Below are positions 16,364 to 25,125 of a DNA stretch of 64,000 nt, one piece after another. The stretch's first letter is position 1, and every line of letters begins with the position of its first letter. The notes under the pieces are model-generated. The model was not told the DNA's origin and searched no databases. It was given only the letters and a program-made list of their open reading frames with translations. The stretch is from Skermanella mucosa (lineage in GTDB: Bacteria > Pseudomonadota > Alphaproteobacteria > Azospirillales > Azospirillaceae): contig NZ_CP086106.1 in assembly GCF_016765655.2 (NCBI RefSeq), positions 211,001-275,000 on the forward strand, written 5' to 3'. The position numbers were made by a program, and so were the translations under genes.

Positions 16364-17227
16364 GAGAATTATCCCGGGTTCGCCGACGTCATCCAGGGTC
16401 CCTGGCTGATGGAGCAGATGCAACGTCAGGCCGAGCATGTCGGGACCGAGATGTTCTTCGACGTGATCACCGAGGTCGATTTCACCCAGCGCCCGTTCCG
16501 GGCCAAGGCGGACAGCGGCGACCTCTTCACCGGCGACACCGTGATCATCGCGACCGGGGCCCAGGCGCGCTGGCTGGGGCTGGAGAGCGAGCGCACCTTC
16601 GCCGGCGCCGGCGTCTCCGCCTGCGCCACCTGCGACGGCTTCTTCTTCCGCGGCAAGGAGATAGCGCTGGTCGGCGGCGGCAACACCGCGGTCGAGGAGG
16701 CGCTGTACCTGACCAACCACGCGTCCAAGGTCACCGTGATCCACCGCCGCGACGCGTTCCGCGCGGAGAAGATCATGCAGGAGCGGCTGTTCCGCAATCC
16801 CAAGATCCAGGTGGTCTGGGACACCGTGGTGGACGAGATCCTGGGCGAGGGCGGCGAGGGCGCGCCGAAGGCGGTGACCGGGCTGAAGCTGCGCAACGTC
16901 AAGACCGGCGACGTCTCGACGCTGCCGGTCGAGGGGGTGTTCATCGCGATCGGCCATGATCCGGCGACCAAGGTCTTCCAGGGCAAGGTCAACACCGATC
17001 CGGAAGGCTATATCCTGACCGCCCCCGACTCGACCGCCACCAACGTGCCCGGCGTGTTCGCCGCCGGCGACGTGAAGGACAAGGTCTACCGCCAGGCGGT
17101 CACCGCGGCCGGGATGGGCTGCATGGCGGCGCTGGAGGCGGAGAAGTTCCTGGCCCAGTCCGAGGGATCGCCCGAGGAGGCGCTCCGCGAGGCGACGACC
17201 ACGCAGATGATCGGCGCCTGGGACTGA
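16364..17227 (+). pseudogene. trxB: Thioredoxin reductase lacking its N-terminus
   Basis: Homology begins abruptly at GAGAATTAT (about 16364) with ENYPGFADVIQGPWL. It continues through IIATGAQARWLG, the redox pair ACATCDGFF, the NADPH site GGGNTAVEEALYL, the HRR of HRRDAFRA and GVFAAGDVKD to the normal C-terminus. The first 55-60 residues, with the FAD-binding GxGxxG, are absent. An internal ATG at 16409 could start a fragment, but without FAD binding it should not work. TrxB normally reduces thioredoxin with NADPH and is essential or paired with backups, so a second copy elsewhere is likely. Confidence 0.88.
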
Positions 17228-17434
17228 GTCCCCCTTTTAAGGTGGCGACCGCCCGGAAACGCCCCTCGAATCCGGCGTTTTCGCGGCGGTTGCCCGTTAT
17301 TCGTGCTCTTTCGATCCTCACGACCGTGGCCTTGATGTACGTCGCGGTATATCATCGTAGTGTCGGCGCATTCCGCCGACCAAGATGACGCGACGGACGG
17401 ACATCATTCCGCCCGCCGATGAACGGGACGTTTC

Positions 17435-18325
17435 ATGGACTGGGATAAGCTTCGGGTCTTCCACGCCGTGGCCGAAGCCGGCAGCTTCACTCATGCCGGT
17501 GAAAGCCTGAATTTAAGTCAATCCGCGGTCAGCCGCCAGATCAGCGCGCTCGAGGAAAGCCTGAACGTGCCGCTGTTCCACCGGCATGCCCGCGGCCTGA
17601 TCCTGACCGAGCAGGGCGATCTGCTCTACCAGACCGCGCGCGACGTCTTCGCCAAGCTGTCGATGACCGAGGCGATGCTGACGGAGAGTCGCGAGCACCC
17701 CAAGGGGCCGCTGAAGATCACCACCACGGTAGCCTTCGGGACGACCTGGCTCACTCCGCGCGCCCGCGAATTCCTGCAGATCTACCCGGAGATCCAGCTT
17801 TCCCTGCTGCTGGACGATACCGAGCTGGACCTGGGCATGCGCGAGGCGGACATCGCGATCCGCATGACCTCGCCGCGCCAGCCCGACCTGATCCAGCGCC
17901 ACCTGATGACCATACGGTTCCATGTCTACGGCCATGTCAGCTACCTCAAGCGGAAGGGCGTGCCCAAGACGGTCCAGGAATTGGACAACCACGACCTGAT
18001 CGCCTATCCGTCGGACATGCGGGCGCCCATCACCAACATCAACTGGCTGCTGGACGCCGGCGATCCGCCCCAGGGAACCCGCAATCCCATCATGCGCGTC
18101 AACAATGTATACGCGATCTTCAAGGCGGTGGAGAGCGGTCTGGGCATGGCCGCCCTGCCGGATTACATGGTCGAGGGCAGTCGCGACATCGTGCGGGTGC
18201 TGCCCGAGCTGAACGGGCCCACGGTCGAGACCTATTTCGTCTACGCCGAGGAACTGCGCCACTCCAAGCGCATCGCCGTGTTCCGTGACTTCCTGGTGCG
18301 CAAAGTGGCGGAGACGACGTTCTGA
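17435..18325 (+). CDS. LysR-family transcriptional regulator (296 aa)
   Basis: The winged HTH (residues 1-60; VFHAVAEAGSFTHAGESLNLSQSAVSRQI) precedes a periplasmic-binding-type effector domain with MREADIAIRM and VESGLGMAALPDYMV. It begins 207 bp after trxB on the same strand. A lysR gene downstream of trxB is a familiar arrangement in Azospirillum-like genomes (from memory). The effector is unknown; the 17228-17434 gap should hold its promoter, but I cannot point to a convincing one. Confidence 0.9.
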   Translation: MDWDKLRVFHAVAEAGSFTHAGESLNLSQSAVSRQISALEESLNVPLFHRHARGLILTEQGDLLYQTARDVFAKLSMTEAMLTESREHPKGPLKITTTVAFGTTWLTPRAREFLQIYPEIQLSLLLDDTELDLGMREADIAIRMTSPRQPDLIQRHLMTIRFHVYGHVSYLKRKGVPKTVQELDNHDLIAYPSDMRAPITNINWLLDAGDPPQGTRNPIMRVNNVYAIFKAVESGLGMAALPDYMVEGSRDIVRVLPELNGPTVETYFVYAEELRHSKRIAVFRDFLVRKVAETTF

Positions 18326-18452
18326 ACAGATCGTTGCATATCAAAGCCATGCGGAGGTTGCATGGGCGCTTCCCCAAATCGTGCATGGAAACTGGGCAGC
18401 GCATGACCAAATAATCATCTGGCGGTGTTGCGATGCAATATCCGCTGTTTCG

Positions 18453-18502
18453 CCCCGGGCTCCGGTCCGGGGTTGGGTCTTCGGACCCGCGTCTCCCAGA
18501 CG
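18453..18502 (+). ncRNA. Candidate structured RNA (three hairpins before a terminator)
   Basis: Three consecutive perfect stems lie in non-coding DNA: CCCCGG/CCGGGG (18453-18472), GGGTC-TTCG-GACCC (18475-18488) with the very stable UUCG loop, and CGTCT-CCC-AGACG (18490-18502). GAAGCCTCCCTG and a strong Rho-independent terminator follow. The 5' end is not determined. It may be an sRNA (6S RNA was considered) or the 3' UTR of the lysR gene. Confidence 0.4.
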
Positions 18503-18522
18503 TGAAGCCTCCCTGTTCAACT

Positions 18523-18558
18523 CGCCCGCAAGTCTTTCGATTTGCGGGCGTTCTTTTT
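18523..18558 (+). terminator. Rho-independent terminator
   Basis: The stem CGCCCGCAA / TTGCGGGCG with a 9-nt loop is followed by TTCTTTTTT. It ends the lysR transcript and/or the candidate RNA and faces the convergent Cache gene. Confidence 0.88.
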
Positions 18559-18584
18559 TGCGGGGAGGGGCGGCGCCGGCCGCA

Positions 18585-19070
18585 CTATTCGTAAATCCCG
18601 ATATAGGCCACCAGGTCCTTGCCCGGCACGCGCTTCACGAAGGAGTTCTTGGGCTCGATGCGGTTGGAGACCGGGTTCAGCCAGCGGTAGCTGACCCAGC
18701 CCTGGCCGCTTTCCGTCGCGACCTTCAGGATGTCCTTGACCATGAAGCGGCCGTCAGGGTCCTTCAGGTTGATCACGTTCTGGCCGACTCCGGCCGGGCG
18801 GGGCGGATAGGCCAGCCAAGTCCCGGTCAAATCGATCACGTTGACATAGATCTCCCCGAAGCGGAATTCGCCAGCCTGGTTGAAGACCTCCCGCGCGGCT
18901 TCGATCCCCCGCGACTCGATCAGCGTCGCCGCCTTCAGGGTCAGCGCCTCCACCTCGTCGCGCGTCGGCTTGGCGGAGTCGGCGCCGGCGGCGCCCGCCA
19001 GCATCAGGACGATGGCCCCGACCAGGGCAATCCTGCCGCTCCAATCCGCGATGAACTGGCGCATCATCAT
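18585..19070 (-). CDS. Periplasmic single-Cache-domain protein (161 aa)
   Basis: A signal peptide (about 1-30, ending GAAGADS) leads to one Cache domain with ALTLKAATLIESRGIEAA, FGEIYVNVIDLTGTWLAYP and SGQGWVSYRWLNP, ending at residue 161 with no transducer domain. Cache domains bind small ligands, often carboxylates. A free one may be a binding protein for a membrane sensor. I choose the first of three consecutive ATGs (19070), which follows GGGAGA. Confidence 0.75.
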   Translation of the reverse strand: MMMRQFIADWSGRIALVGAIVLMLAGAAGADSAKPTRDEVEALTLKAATLIESRGIEAAREVFNQAGEFRFGEIYVNVIDLTGTWLAYPPRPAGVGQNVINLKDPDGRFMVKDILKVATESGQGWVSYRWLNPVSNRIEPKNSFVKRVPGKDLVAYIGIYE

Positions 19071-19393
19071 TCTCCCGACCGGAATAGCTGCAAAACGCGA
19101 GCACACCTATTAATACAAACGATATGGTTGTCAATGGAGTTGAATGTCCGGGCGCAGGGGCAAGAATAGACAGAACATTTGGTATAGTTTGCAAAAGGTA
19201 TCGCCGCCGTGCGGGACTGTCGCACCTCTTCGGCGGTGCAGCATGTTGTTTTTCATGGACAGTCATCGGCGGCGGGAGGACGATCGATCGTACCGATACG
19301 GTAGCGGGTCGACGACGTCCACGGCCGTCGTTTCAAGACAGGCCGAACCCGCGGACGCCCCCGATCCGTCAGAACGGTACTGGGAGGTTCCGA

Positions 19394-21439
19394 ATGCCAA
19401 GCACCAGAATCGCGGGGCCACGTTGCGCCGCCCTCGTCGGCCCCTATCTCAGCGGCAAGACCACCTTGATGGAAAGCCTGCTGTTCGCGGCGGGCGCCGT
19501 CACCCGGAAAGGCACCGTCAAGGACGGCAACACGGTGGGAGACAGCGCGCCGGAAGCGCGCGCCCGCAAGATGAGCGTCGAGGTCGGGCTGGCCAGCGCC
19601 GACTATCTCGGCGAGCGATGGACGTTCCTCGACTGCCCGGGCTCGGTCGAGCTGTCCGCAGAGGGCCAGGCGGCCCTGATGGTCGCGGACGTCGCGGTCG
19701 TCGTGTGCGAGCCGACGGCGGACAAGGCGCCGATGCTGGCCCCCCTGTTCAAGTTCCTCGACGACAACGGCATCCCGCACATGCTGTTCGTCAACAAGGT
19801 GGACGCCATGGGCACCCAGGACGTCCGGGTGCGCGACCTGATGCAGGCGCTCCAGGCCGTTTCGGCCCGCCCGCTGGTGCTCCGCCAGGTGCCGATCCGC
19901 GAGGGCGACGCCGTCACCGGCTGCGTCGACCTGGTCAGCGAACGGGCCTACCACTACAATCCCCACGCCCCGTCCAACCTGGTCCAGGTGCCCGACACGG
20001 TGCGCGAGCGCGAGCAGGCGGCCCGGCAGGAACTGCTGGAGGCGCTGGCCGATTTCGACGACAGCCTGCTGGAGCAGCTGCTGGAGGACGTGGCGCCCGA
20101 CAAGGAGGAGGTCTACCGGCAACTCGCCAAGGACCTCGCGTCCGACCTGATCGTCCCGGTCTTCATCGGCTCGGCGGAGAACGACAACGGCGTCCGGCGC
20201 CTGCTGAAGGCCCTGCGTCACGAGACGCCCGAGGTCGCCGCGACGGCGGCCCGGCTGGAGATCCCCGGGGCCGCGGGCGTGGTGGCGCAGGTCTTCAAGA
20301 CCTACCATGCGCCGCACGCCGGCAAGCTCAGCTTCTCCAGGGTTTGGAAGGGCGAGGTCACCGACGGCATCACCCTGGGAGGCGACCGGGTCAGCGGCAT
20401 CTACCGCATGCACGGGCACGAGCAGCACAAGCAGCAGGCAGCGGGAACCGGCGAGGTCGTGGCTTTCGGGCGGATGGACCATGTGGCGACCGGCGACGTG
20501 CTCGACGACCAGGGCGGCCGGACCCGGGCGCCGTTGTGGCCGTCGCCGCCGTCGCCGGTCTACTCCGCCGCGATCTCGGCCGAGCAGCGTAACGACGAGG
20601 TCAAGTTGAGCGCCGCGCTGGCCAAATTGACCGAGGAGGACCCGTCCCTGTCGGTCAACCAGAACGCCGATACCGGCGAGATCGTGCTGTGGGGGCAGGG
20701 CGACATCCATCTCCAGCTCGCGATGGATCGCCTGCGCACCAAGTACAACCTGCCGGTCCGGTCGCGGGCGCCGCAGGTGGCCTACCGGGAGACGATCCGC
20801 AAGGGAACCGCCCAGCATGCCCGCTTCAAGCGGCAGACCGGCGGCCACGGCCAGTTCGCCGACGTGCATGTGGAGGTCAGGCCGCTGCCGCGCGGCAGCG
20901 GGTTCGCGTATGACGACAAGGTGGTCGGCGGCGTGGTGCCTCGCCAGTTCATCCCGGCGGTGGAGGCCGGCGTGCGGGAATATCTGGCGCAGGGGCCGCT
21001 GGGCTTCCCGGTGGTCGATGTCGGGGTGACCCTGACCGGCGGCCAGTTCCACGCCGTGGACAGCAGCGAGCAGGCCTTCAAGACGGTCGGCCGCATGGCC
21101 ATGGCCGAGGCGATGCCGAAATGCGATCCCGTGCTGCTGGAGCCGATCCTTCAGGTGACCATCGCGGCTCCGACGGAGTTCACGCCCAAGGTGCAGCGGC
21201 TGATCACCGGCCGCCGGGGCCAGATCCTGGGATTCGACGGACGCGCCGGCTGGGACGGCTGGGACGAGGTCAAGGCCCTGATGCCGGAAGCGGAACTGCG
21301 GGACCTGATCGTCGAGCTTCGCTCGCTGACCCTGGGTCTCGGCATCTTCACCACCAGCTTCGACCATCTGGCGGAACTGACCGGTCGGCTGGCCGACCGG
21401 GCGGTCGAGATGCGGCAGTCGCTGGTCGCGGCGCAGTGA
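19394..21439 (+). CDS. Elongation factor G-like GTPase, atypical paralogue (681 aa)
   Basis: The protein has full EF-G length and domains I-V, ending with VQRLITGRRGQILGFDGR and the domain-V LTLGLGIFTTSFDHL. The P-loop is GPYLSGKTTL and the base-recognition motif is NKVD. Two key sites differ from translocating EF-G: the switch-II motif is DCPGS instead of DTPGH, so the catalytic His is Ser, and the switch-I GITI segment is replaced by MSVEVG. GGGAGG precedes the ATG at 19394. It is therefore probably an EF-G-like factor with a specialised role (ribosome recycling, stress or antibiotic response are guesses). Confidence 0.85.
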   Translation: MPSTRIAGPRCAALVGPYLSGKTTLMESLLFAAGAVTRKGTVKDGNTVGDSAPEARARKMSVEVGLASADYLGERWTFLDCPGSVELSAEGQAALMVADVAVVVCEPTADKAPMLAPLFKFLDDNGIPHMLFVNKVDAMGTQDVRVRDLMQALQAVSARPLVLRQVPIREGDAVTGCVDLVSERAYHYNPHAPSNLVQVPDTVREREQAARQELLEALADFDDSLLEQLLEDVAPDKEEVYRQLAKDLASDLIVPVFIGSAENDNGVRRLLKALRHETPEVAATAARLEIPGAAGVVAQVFKTYHAPHAGKLSFSRVWKGEVTDGITLGGDRVSGIYRMHGHEQHKQQAAGTGEVVAFGRMDHVATGDVLDDQGGRTRAPLWPSPPSPVYSAAISAEQRNDEVKLSAALAKLTEEDPSLSVNQNADTGEIVLWGQGDIHLQLAMDRLRTKYNLPVRSRAPQVAYRETIRKGTAQHARFKRQTGGHGQFADVHVEVRPLPRGSGFAYDDKVVGGVVPRQFIPAVEAGVREYLAQGPLGFPVVDVGVTLTGGQFHAVDSSEQAFKTVGRMAMAEAMPKCDPVLLEPILQVTIAAPTEFTPKVQRLITGRRGQILGFDGRAGWDGWDEVKALMPEAELRDLIVELRSLTLGLGIFTTSFDHLAELTGRLADRAVEMRQSLVAAQ

Positions 21440-21612
21440 CGAACGGCGGGTCCGGCTCCCGGCAGGGGGCCGGCCCGCCCGCTCGGCCCGCGGCAAGCCG
21501 CGCCCGCGTCAAATATGCCGGCTCACGGCACCTTTTCCCCGATTTCTCGTTGAAACAGTGAAATCCGCCTGCCCCGAGCCCCTATGCGGCGGATGTGCCG
21601 CGACGGGGTTGA

Positions 21613-21633
21613 CTTGGCCGAGGTGCGGCCAAG
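21613..21633 (+). promoter_or_regulatory. Inverted repeat upstream of first dps gene
   Basis: CTTGGCCG-N5-CGGCCAAG is a perfect 8-bp-arm repeat 52 bp before the ATG, overlapping a TTGACT that could be a -35 box. A regulator binding site is likely; the regulator is unknown. Confidence 0.5.
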
Positions 21634-21685
21634 TTTGGATTGGCAGGGTGGACAAGTCAATCCACGATGTTTCAAGGAGAAAACC

Positions 21686-22192
21686 ATGGCGTTCGAAAGT
21701 ACGACCGCACAATCCCATGAGCCGATGGCCGTCCATACCGGTATCGCGGAAGACCAGCGGAAGGCGTTGTCCGATGGCTTGGCGAAGGTGCTGGCCGACA
21801 CTTACACGCTTCTGGGCAAGACCCATGGCTTTCACTGGAACGTGACGGGTGCCCAGTTCCATAGCCTGCACGAGATGTTCGAGACGCAGTATACGGACCT
21901 CACCACCGCGGTCGACGAAATCGCCGAGCGCATCCGCGCCCTGGGCTATTTCGCGCCGGGCAGCCTCAGCCAGTTCCTGAAGCTGAGCACGATCGAGGAC
22001 GAGCACGGCGTGCCCGACGCGCGCGGCATGCTGGAGCAGCTGGTGCGTGACAACGAGACCGTCACCCAGGCCTGCCGCGCCGTCGTCCAGATCTGCGACG
22101 ACGCCAACGATACCGTCACCGAAGACCTGATGAACCATCGCATGGACGCCCACGAAAAGGCGGCCTGGATGCTTCGCTCGTCCATGAGCTGA
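21686..22192 (+). CDS. dps: Dps-family ferritin-like protein, copy 1 (168 aa)
   Basis: The four-helix Dps fold shows the ferroxidase signature KTHGFHWNVTG (His ligand) and LHEMFETQYTDLTTAVDEIAERI (acidic ligands). Dps dodecamers oxidise and store iron and protect DNA during starvation and peroxide stress. The ATG at 21686 follows AAGGAG. It lies 245 bp after the EF-G-like gene and has its own control region. A related copy follows at 22728. Confidence 0.92.
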   Translation: MAFESTTAQSHEPMAVHTGIAEDQRKALSDGLAKVLADTYTLLGKTHGFHWNVTGAQFHSLHEMFETQYTDLTTAVDEIAERIRALGYFAPGSLSQFLKLSTIEDEHGVPDARGMLEQLVRDNETVTQACRAVVQICDDANDTVTEDLMNHRMDAHEKAAWMLRSSMS

Positions 22193-22211
22193 TCGGGCGA
22201 GCTGATCGGGC
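22186..22211 (+). repeat. 13-bp tandem duplication across the dps1 stop
   Basis: GAGCTGATCGGGC occurs twice head to tail; the first unit contains the TGA stop of dps copy 1. It is probably a replication-slippage product. Confidence 0.7.
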
Positions 22212-22276
22212 GAGCCTAACCCCCCACTGCCGCCGGCGGCGTCCAGCCCCCGGCGGCCGAAGGAACAGACGATCCG

Positions 22277-22558
22277 ATGCCGTTCTTCGTTCTGGAACCC
22301 GTGCTCCCCCTGGCCCGCAAATGGGAGCATTACCGCAAGACCCGCCGGCTGATCGTCCGCGCGCCGGACGAGGCGGGAGCGCGCAAGGTCGCCGCCGACC
22401 AGGCCGAGCTGGCCGGGCGCGAAGGGATGCATCTGCTGCTTCCCGAGGCCGACGAAGGCGAGGTCCTGGCAAATCCCTGGCTCGACCATGAACTGGCCGT
22501 CTGCACGCCGCTCGATCCGGACGGACCTCCCGAAGTGCTGAGCGCCCAGGTCGACTGA
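22277..22558 (+). CDS. Hypothetical protein between the dps genes (93 aa)
   Basis: It starts [42 protein letters not shown] and ends with an acidic half ([16 protein letters not shown]). The first half resembles a short alpha/beta domain in which an N-terminal strand is followed by a residue-by-residue 'RAPDEAGAR' helix, seen in small uncharacterised alphaproteobacterial proteins. No catalytic motif is seen. It is placed between two Dps genes on the same strand, 84 bp after the first. Confidence 0.65.
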   Translation: MPFFVLEPVLPLARKWEHYRKTRRLIVRAPDEAGARKVAADQAELAGREGMHLLLPEADEGEVLANPWLDHELAVCTPLDPDGPPEVLSAQVD

Positions 22559-22628
22559 CGCTTTCGTGATGGGCCGGAAGGCATCCGGCCTGGATCGTTA
22601 CGCTATGCGATTCGTGCAGGTCACAAAC

Positions 22629-22645
22629 ATTGGAACGATTCTAAA
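22629..22645 (-). promoter_or_regulatory. Irr-box (ICE)-like motif upstream of second dps
   Basis: The minus strand reads TTTAGAATCGTTCCAAT, matching 12 of 14 defined positions of the alphaproteobacterial Irr/ICE consensus TTTAGAA-N3-TTCTAAA. It lies 83 bp before the ATG of dps copy 2, a typical operator position. Iron/haem control by Irr is inferred. Confidence 0.5.
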
Positions 22646-22727
22646 AAGAACCTTTGCCGGTTCGTGTCCGGTCCCCACATCTGTGCTACGGATCAGGTTC
22701 GGATCCGAGTTTCCAGGGGGACGAATA

Positions 22728-23198
22728 ATGCAGATCGATATTGGCATCGCCGAGAACGACCGGCGCGAGATCGCCGAAGGCCTGTCCCGGCTGCTGGCCG
22801 ACACCTACACGCTCTATCTGAAGACCCACAGCTTCCACTGGAACGTGACCGGGCCGATGTTCAACACGCTGCATCTCATGTTCGAGACGCAGTACAACGA
22901 GTTGGCGCTGGCCGTGGACCTGATCGCCGAGCGCATCCGCGCCCTGGGCTTCCCGGCTCCCGGCAGCTACGCCCAGTATTCGGCCCTGACCTCCATCCAG
23001 GAGGCCACCGACGTGCCCAAGGCGGAGGAGATGATCCGCCAGCTGGTCGCCGGCCAGGAAGCCGTGGTGCGCACCGCGCGCTCGGTCTTCCCCGCCGCCG
23101 AGAAGGTCGGCGACGAGCCGACGGCCGACCTGCTGACCCAGCGCATGCAGCTCCACGAGAAGACCGCCTGGATGCTGCGCAGCATGCTGGAAAGCTGA
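22728..23198 (+). CDS. dps: Dps-family ferritin-like protein, copy 2 (156 aa)
   Basis: Same fold and ferroxidase motifs as copy 1 ([34 protein letters not shown], ending [15 protein letters not shown]), with about half of positions identical by eye. It lacks the longer N-terminal tail of copy 1, which in some Dps proteins binds DNA. GGGGGA precedes the ATG at 22728. The 170-bp upstream region holds the Irr-like motif, so the two copies may answer to different signals. Confidence 0.92.
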   Translation: MQIDIGIAENDRREIAEGLSRLLADTYTLYLKTHSFHWNVTGPMFNTLHLMFETQYNELALAVDLIAERIRALGFPAPGSYAQYSALTSIQEATDVPKAEEMIRQLVAGQEAVVRTARSVFPAAEKVGDEPTADLLTQRMQLHEKTAWMLRSMLES

Positions 23199-23214
23199 AG
23201 CCCGTCGGGGTCCC

Positions 23215-23242
23215 GGTGATCGCGCGTCACGGCGCGATCACC
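23215..23242 (+). terminator. Terminator-like hairpin after dps copy 2
   Basis: A perfect 10-bp stem (GGTGATCGCG and complement) with an 8-nt loop starts 16 bp after the stop codon. There is no clear T-run downstream, so intrinsic termination is only probable. Confidence 0.5.
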
Positions 23243-23333
23243 CGAACTTGATTTGCACGCGCACCGCTCCAAGGTCAAATCTGCAAGCGACGGGTCCGCG
23301 GACCCGAACGGAGATTGCCGAGGAAGGAATGCC

Positions 23334-24314
23334 ATGCTGATCCGATCCAGACGGGGGTGGGAACTGCCGGAATCGGCGGCGACGCCCGAAGACGTCTTCC
23401 TGAACCGGCGCAGCCTGCTGAAGGCCGCCGTGGCCGCCCCGGCCATCGCTGCGGCCGGCTCCGTCTTCGGCGGACCGGCGTTCGGCCAGACGGAGGTGGC
23501 GGCGGACGATCCGACCGCCGGCCTCTACCCGGTGCCGCGCAACGAGCGATTCACTCTGGACCGCGCCGTCACCGACCCGGCCGAATCCACCACCTATACG
23601 AATTTCTACGAATTCGGTTCCCAGAAGAACATCTGGCGGGCGGCGCAGAAGCTGAAGCTGCGGCCTTGGACCGTGACGTTCGACGGCATGGTCGAGCAGG
23701 AGCAGACCGTCGATATCGACGATCTCCTGAAGCGGATGCCGCTGGAGGAGCGCCTCTACCGCCACCGATGCGTCGAGGCCTGGTCCATGGCGGTGCCGTG
23801 GAGCGGCTTTCCCATGAAGGCCCTGGTCGATCTCGCCCGGCCGCTCGGCTCCGCGAAATACGTGGTGATGCGGACCTTCCAGGACCCCGGGATGGCGAGC
23901 GGGCAGCGCCAGTTCTGGTACCCGTGGCCCTATGTCGAGGGCCTCACCCTGGCCGAGGCGACCAACGAACTGGCCTTCCTGGTGACCGGTATGTACGGCA
24001 AGCCGGTGCCCAAGCAGAACGGCGCGCCGCTGCGGCTCGCCGTGCCCTGGAAATACGGGTTCAAGTCGATCAAGTCGATCGTCAGCTTCACGTTCACCGA
24101 CCAGCGCCCGGTCAGCTTCTGGGAACAGATCCAGGCCGCCGAGTACGGCTTCTGGGCCAACGTCAACCCCGAGGTGCCCCACCCCCGCTGGAGCCAAGCC
24201 AGGGAGCGGGTGCTGGGCACGGGCGAGATGGTGCCGACCCAGCTCTACAACGGGTACGGCGAGTACGTCGCGGATCTCTACAAGGATCTTGAGGGAGAGC
24301 GGCTGTACGTCTGA
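23334..24314 (+). CDS. msrP: Protein-methionine-sulfoxide reductase catalytic subunit, MsrP/YedY (326 aa)
   Basis: This periplasmic molybdenum-cofactor enzyme repairs methionine sulfoxide in proteins. A Tat signal is visible (NRRSLLKAAVAAPAIAAAG, residues 24-42). The Mo-ligating Cys146 is in RHRCVEAWSMAVPW, and the sulfite-oxidase fold continues through FWYPWPYVEGLTL and LRLAVPWKYGFKS. GAGGAAGG precedes the ATG at 23334. The usual haem partner gene msrQ is not adjacent; the next gene is convergent. Confidence 0.93.
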   Translation: MLIRSRRGWELPESAATPEDVFLNRRSLLKAAVAAPAIAAAGSVFGGPAFGQTEVAADDPTAGLYPVPRNERFTLDRAVTDPAESTTYTNFYEFGSQKNIWRAAQKLKLRPWTVTFDGMVEQEQTVDIDDLLKRMPLEERLYRHRCVEAWSMAVPWSGFPMKALVDLARPLGSAKYVVMRTFQDPGMASGQRQFWYPWPYVEGLTLAEATNELAFLVTGMYGKPVPKQNGAPLRLAVPWKYGFKSIKSIVSFTFTDQRPVSFWEQIQAAEYGFWANVNPEVPHPRWSQARERVLGTGEMVPTQLYNGYGEYVADLYKDLEGERLYV

Positions 24315-24327
24315 GCAGGGCGCGCCG

Positions 24328-24729
24328 TCACTCGGACCCGGTTTCCACGCGAACCGCGTCCAGGCAGGCCAGGATGGCGTCGCTGTCCTCGGCCATCGCC
24401 TCGGCCGCTCGGGCGGCGGGTCCGTCCGGCTCGATCCCGTTGTCGGGAGCGCCCTCGACCAAAAGCTGGGCGCCGCCCTTGATCGCGTTCAGGCAGTTGC
24501 GGATGGCGTGCCGGTGCGGCCGGCTCAGCAGGTCGGCCGGGGTACCAGTGCCGGTCAGGTCCTGGAGCGACGCGATCGAGACCGTGATGTATCCCAGCAT
24601 CTTGAGGTCGTCCTCGTCGGTGATCGAGGGCTCGGCCTCCTTCACGCGGGCGCCGTGGCCGGCGATGCTCCCGGTCAGCCGCTTCAGTTCGCCGTGGGCC
24701 GCCTCGATGGTGAACGGGGCGTCGCTCAT
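24328..24729 (-). CDS. Small protein with a HisKA-like helix (133 aa)
   Basis: The central segment RHAIRNCLNAIKGGAQLLVEG matches the dimerisation/phosphoacceptor helix of histidine kinases (usual form HDLRNPLNAIKGYAQLL), with a His in the right place, but no ATPase domain follows. It may act as a phosphotransfer or dimerisation module for the neighbouring two-component proteins. Its ATG overlaps the receiver gene's stop by 4 nt (ATGA), so the two are translationally coupled. Confidence 0.6.
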   Translation of the reverse strand: MSDAPFTIEAAHGELKRLTGSIAGHGARVKEAEPSITDEDDLKMLGYITVSIASLQDLTGTGTPADLLSRPHRHAIRNCLNAIKGGAQLLVEGAPDNGIEPDGPAARAAEAMAEDSDAILACLDAVRVETGSE

Positions 24730-25112
24730 GACCCGCTCACCGCGGGGAAGCGGGTCAGCAGAGCCTCGATCTTCGCCAGCAGGCGGTCGATGTCGACCGG
24801 CTTGGTCTCGAACTCGTCGCAGCCCGCCGCCATGGCGCGCTCCCGGTCCTCCGTCATGGCATGGGCCGTCAGCGCCATCACCGGGATCGCCGAGGTCGCC
24901 GGATCGGCCTTGATGGTGCGGGTCGCCTGCCACCCGTCCATCACCGGCAGGCTCATGTCCATCAGGACGAGGTCGGGATGCTCGCGGATCGTCGTCTCCA
25001 CACCGGCGGCGCCGTCGACCGCGACGATCACCCGGAACCCGCGTCGTGTCAGGCGGCGCGACAGCATGTCGCGGTTCAGGTCGTTATCCTCGACGATCAG
25101 GATACAAGTCAA
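24726..25112 (-). CDS. Single-domain response regulator with TTG start (128 aa)
   Basis: A stand-alone CheY-like receiver: acidic pair VEDN, phospho-acceptor Asp in LVLMDMSLPVMDGW, Thr in ALTAH and Lys in ETKPVD. The only start that fits the family N-terminus (MTCILIVEDNDLNRDML) is a TTG at 25112, preceded by GGGAGG. It begins 13 nt after the stop of the hybrid kinase and overlaps the HisKA-like gene, so the three genes form one phosphorelay module. ILIVEDNDLNRD receivers of this type often serve as relay proteins (family knowledge). Confidence 0.88.
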   Translation of the reverse strand: MTCILIVEDNDLNRDMLSRRLTRRGFRVIVAVDGAAGVETTIREHPDLVLMDMSLPVMDGWQATRTIKADPATSAIPVMALTAHAMTEDRERAMAAGCDEFETKPVDIDRLLAKIEALLTRFPAVSGS

Positions 25113-25125
25113 TCGACGCCTCCCG

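Noticed and set aside
18380..18520. 6S RNA (ssrS)
   Set aside because: The hairpins and terminator fit an sRNA, but I could not fold the long central bubble and closing stem that define 6S RNA, so it is reported only as a structured RNA candidate.
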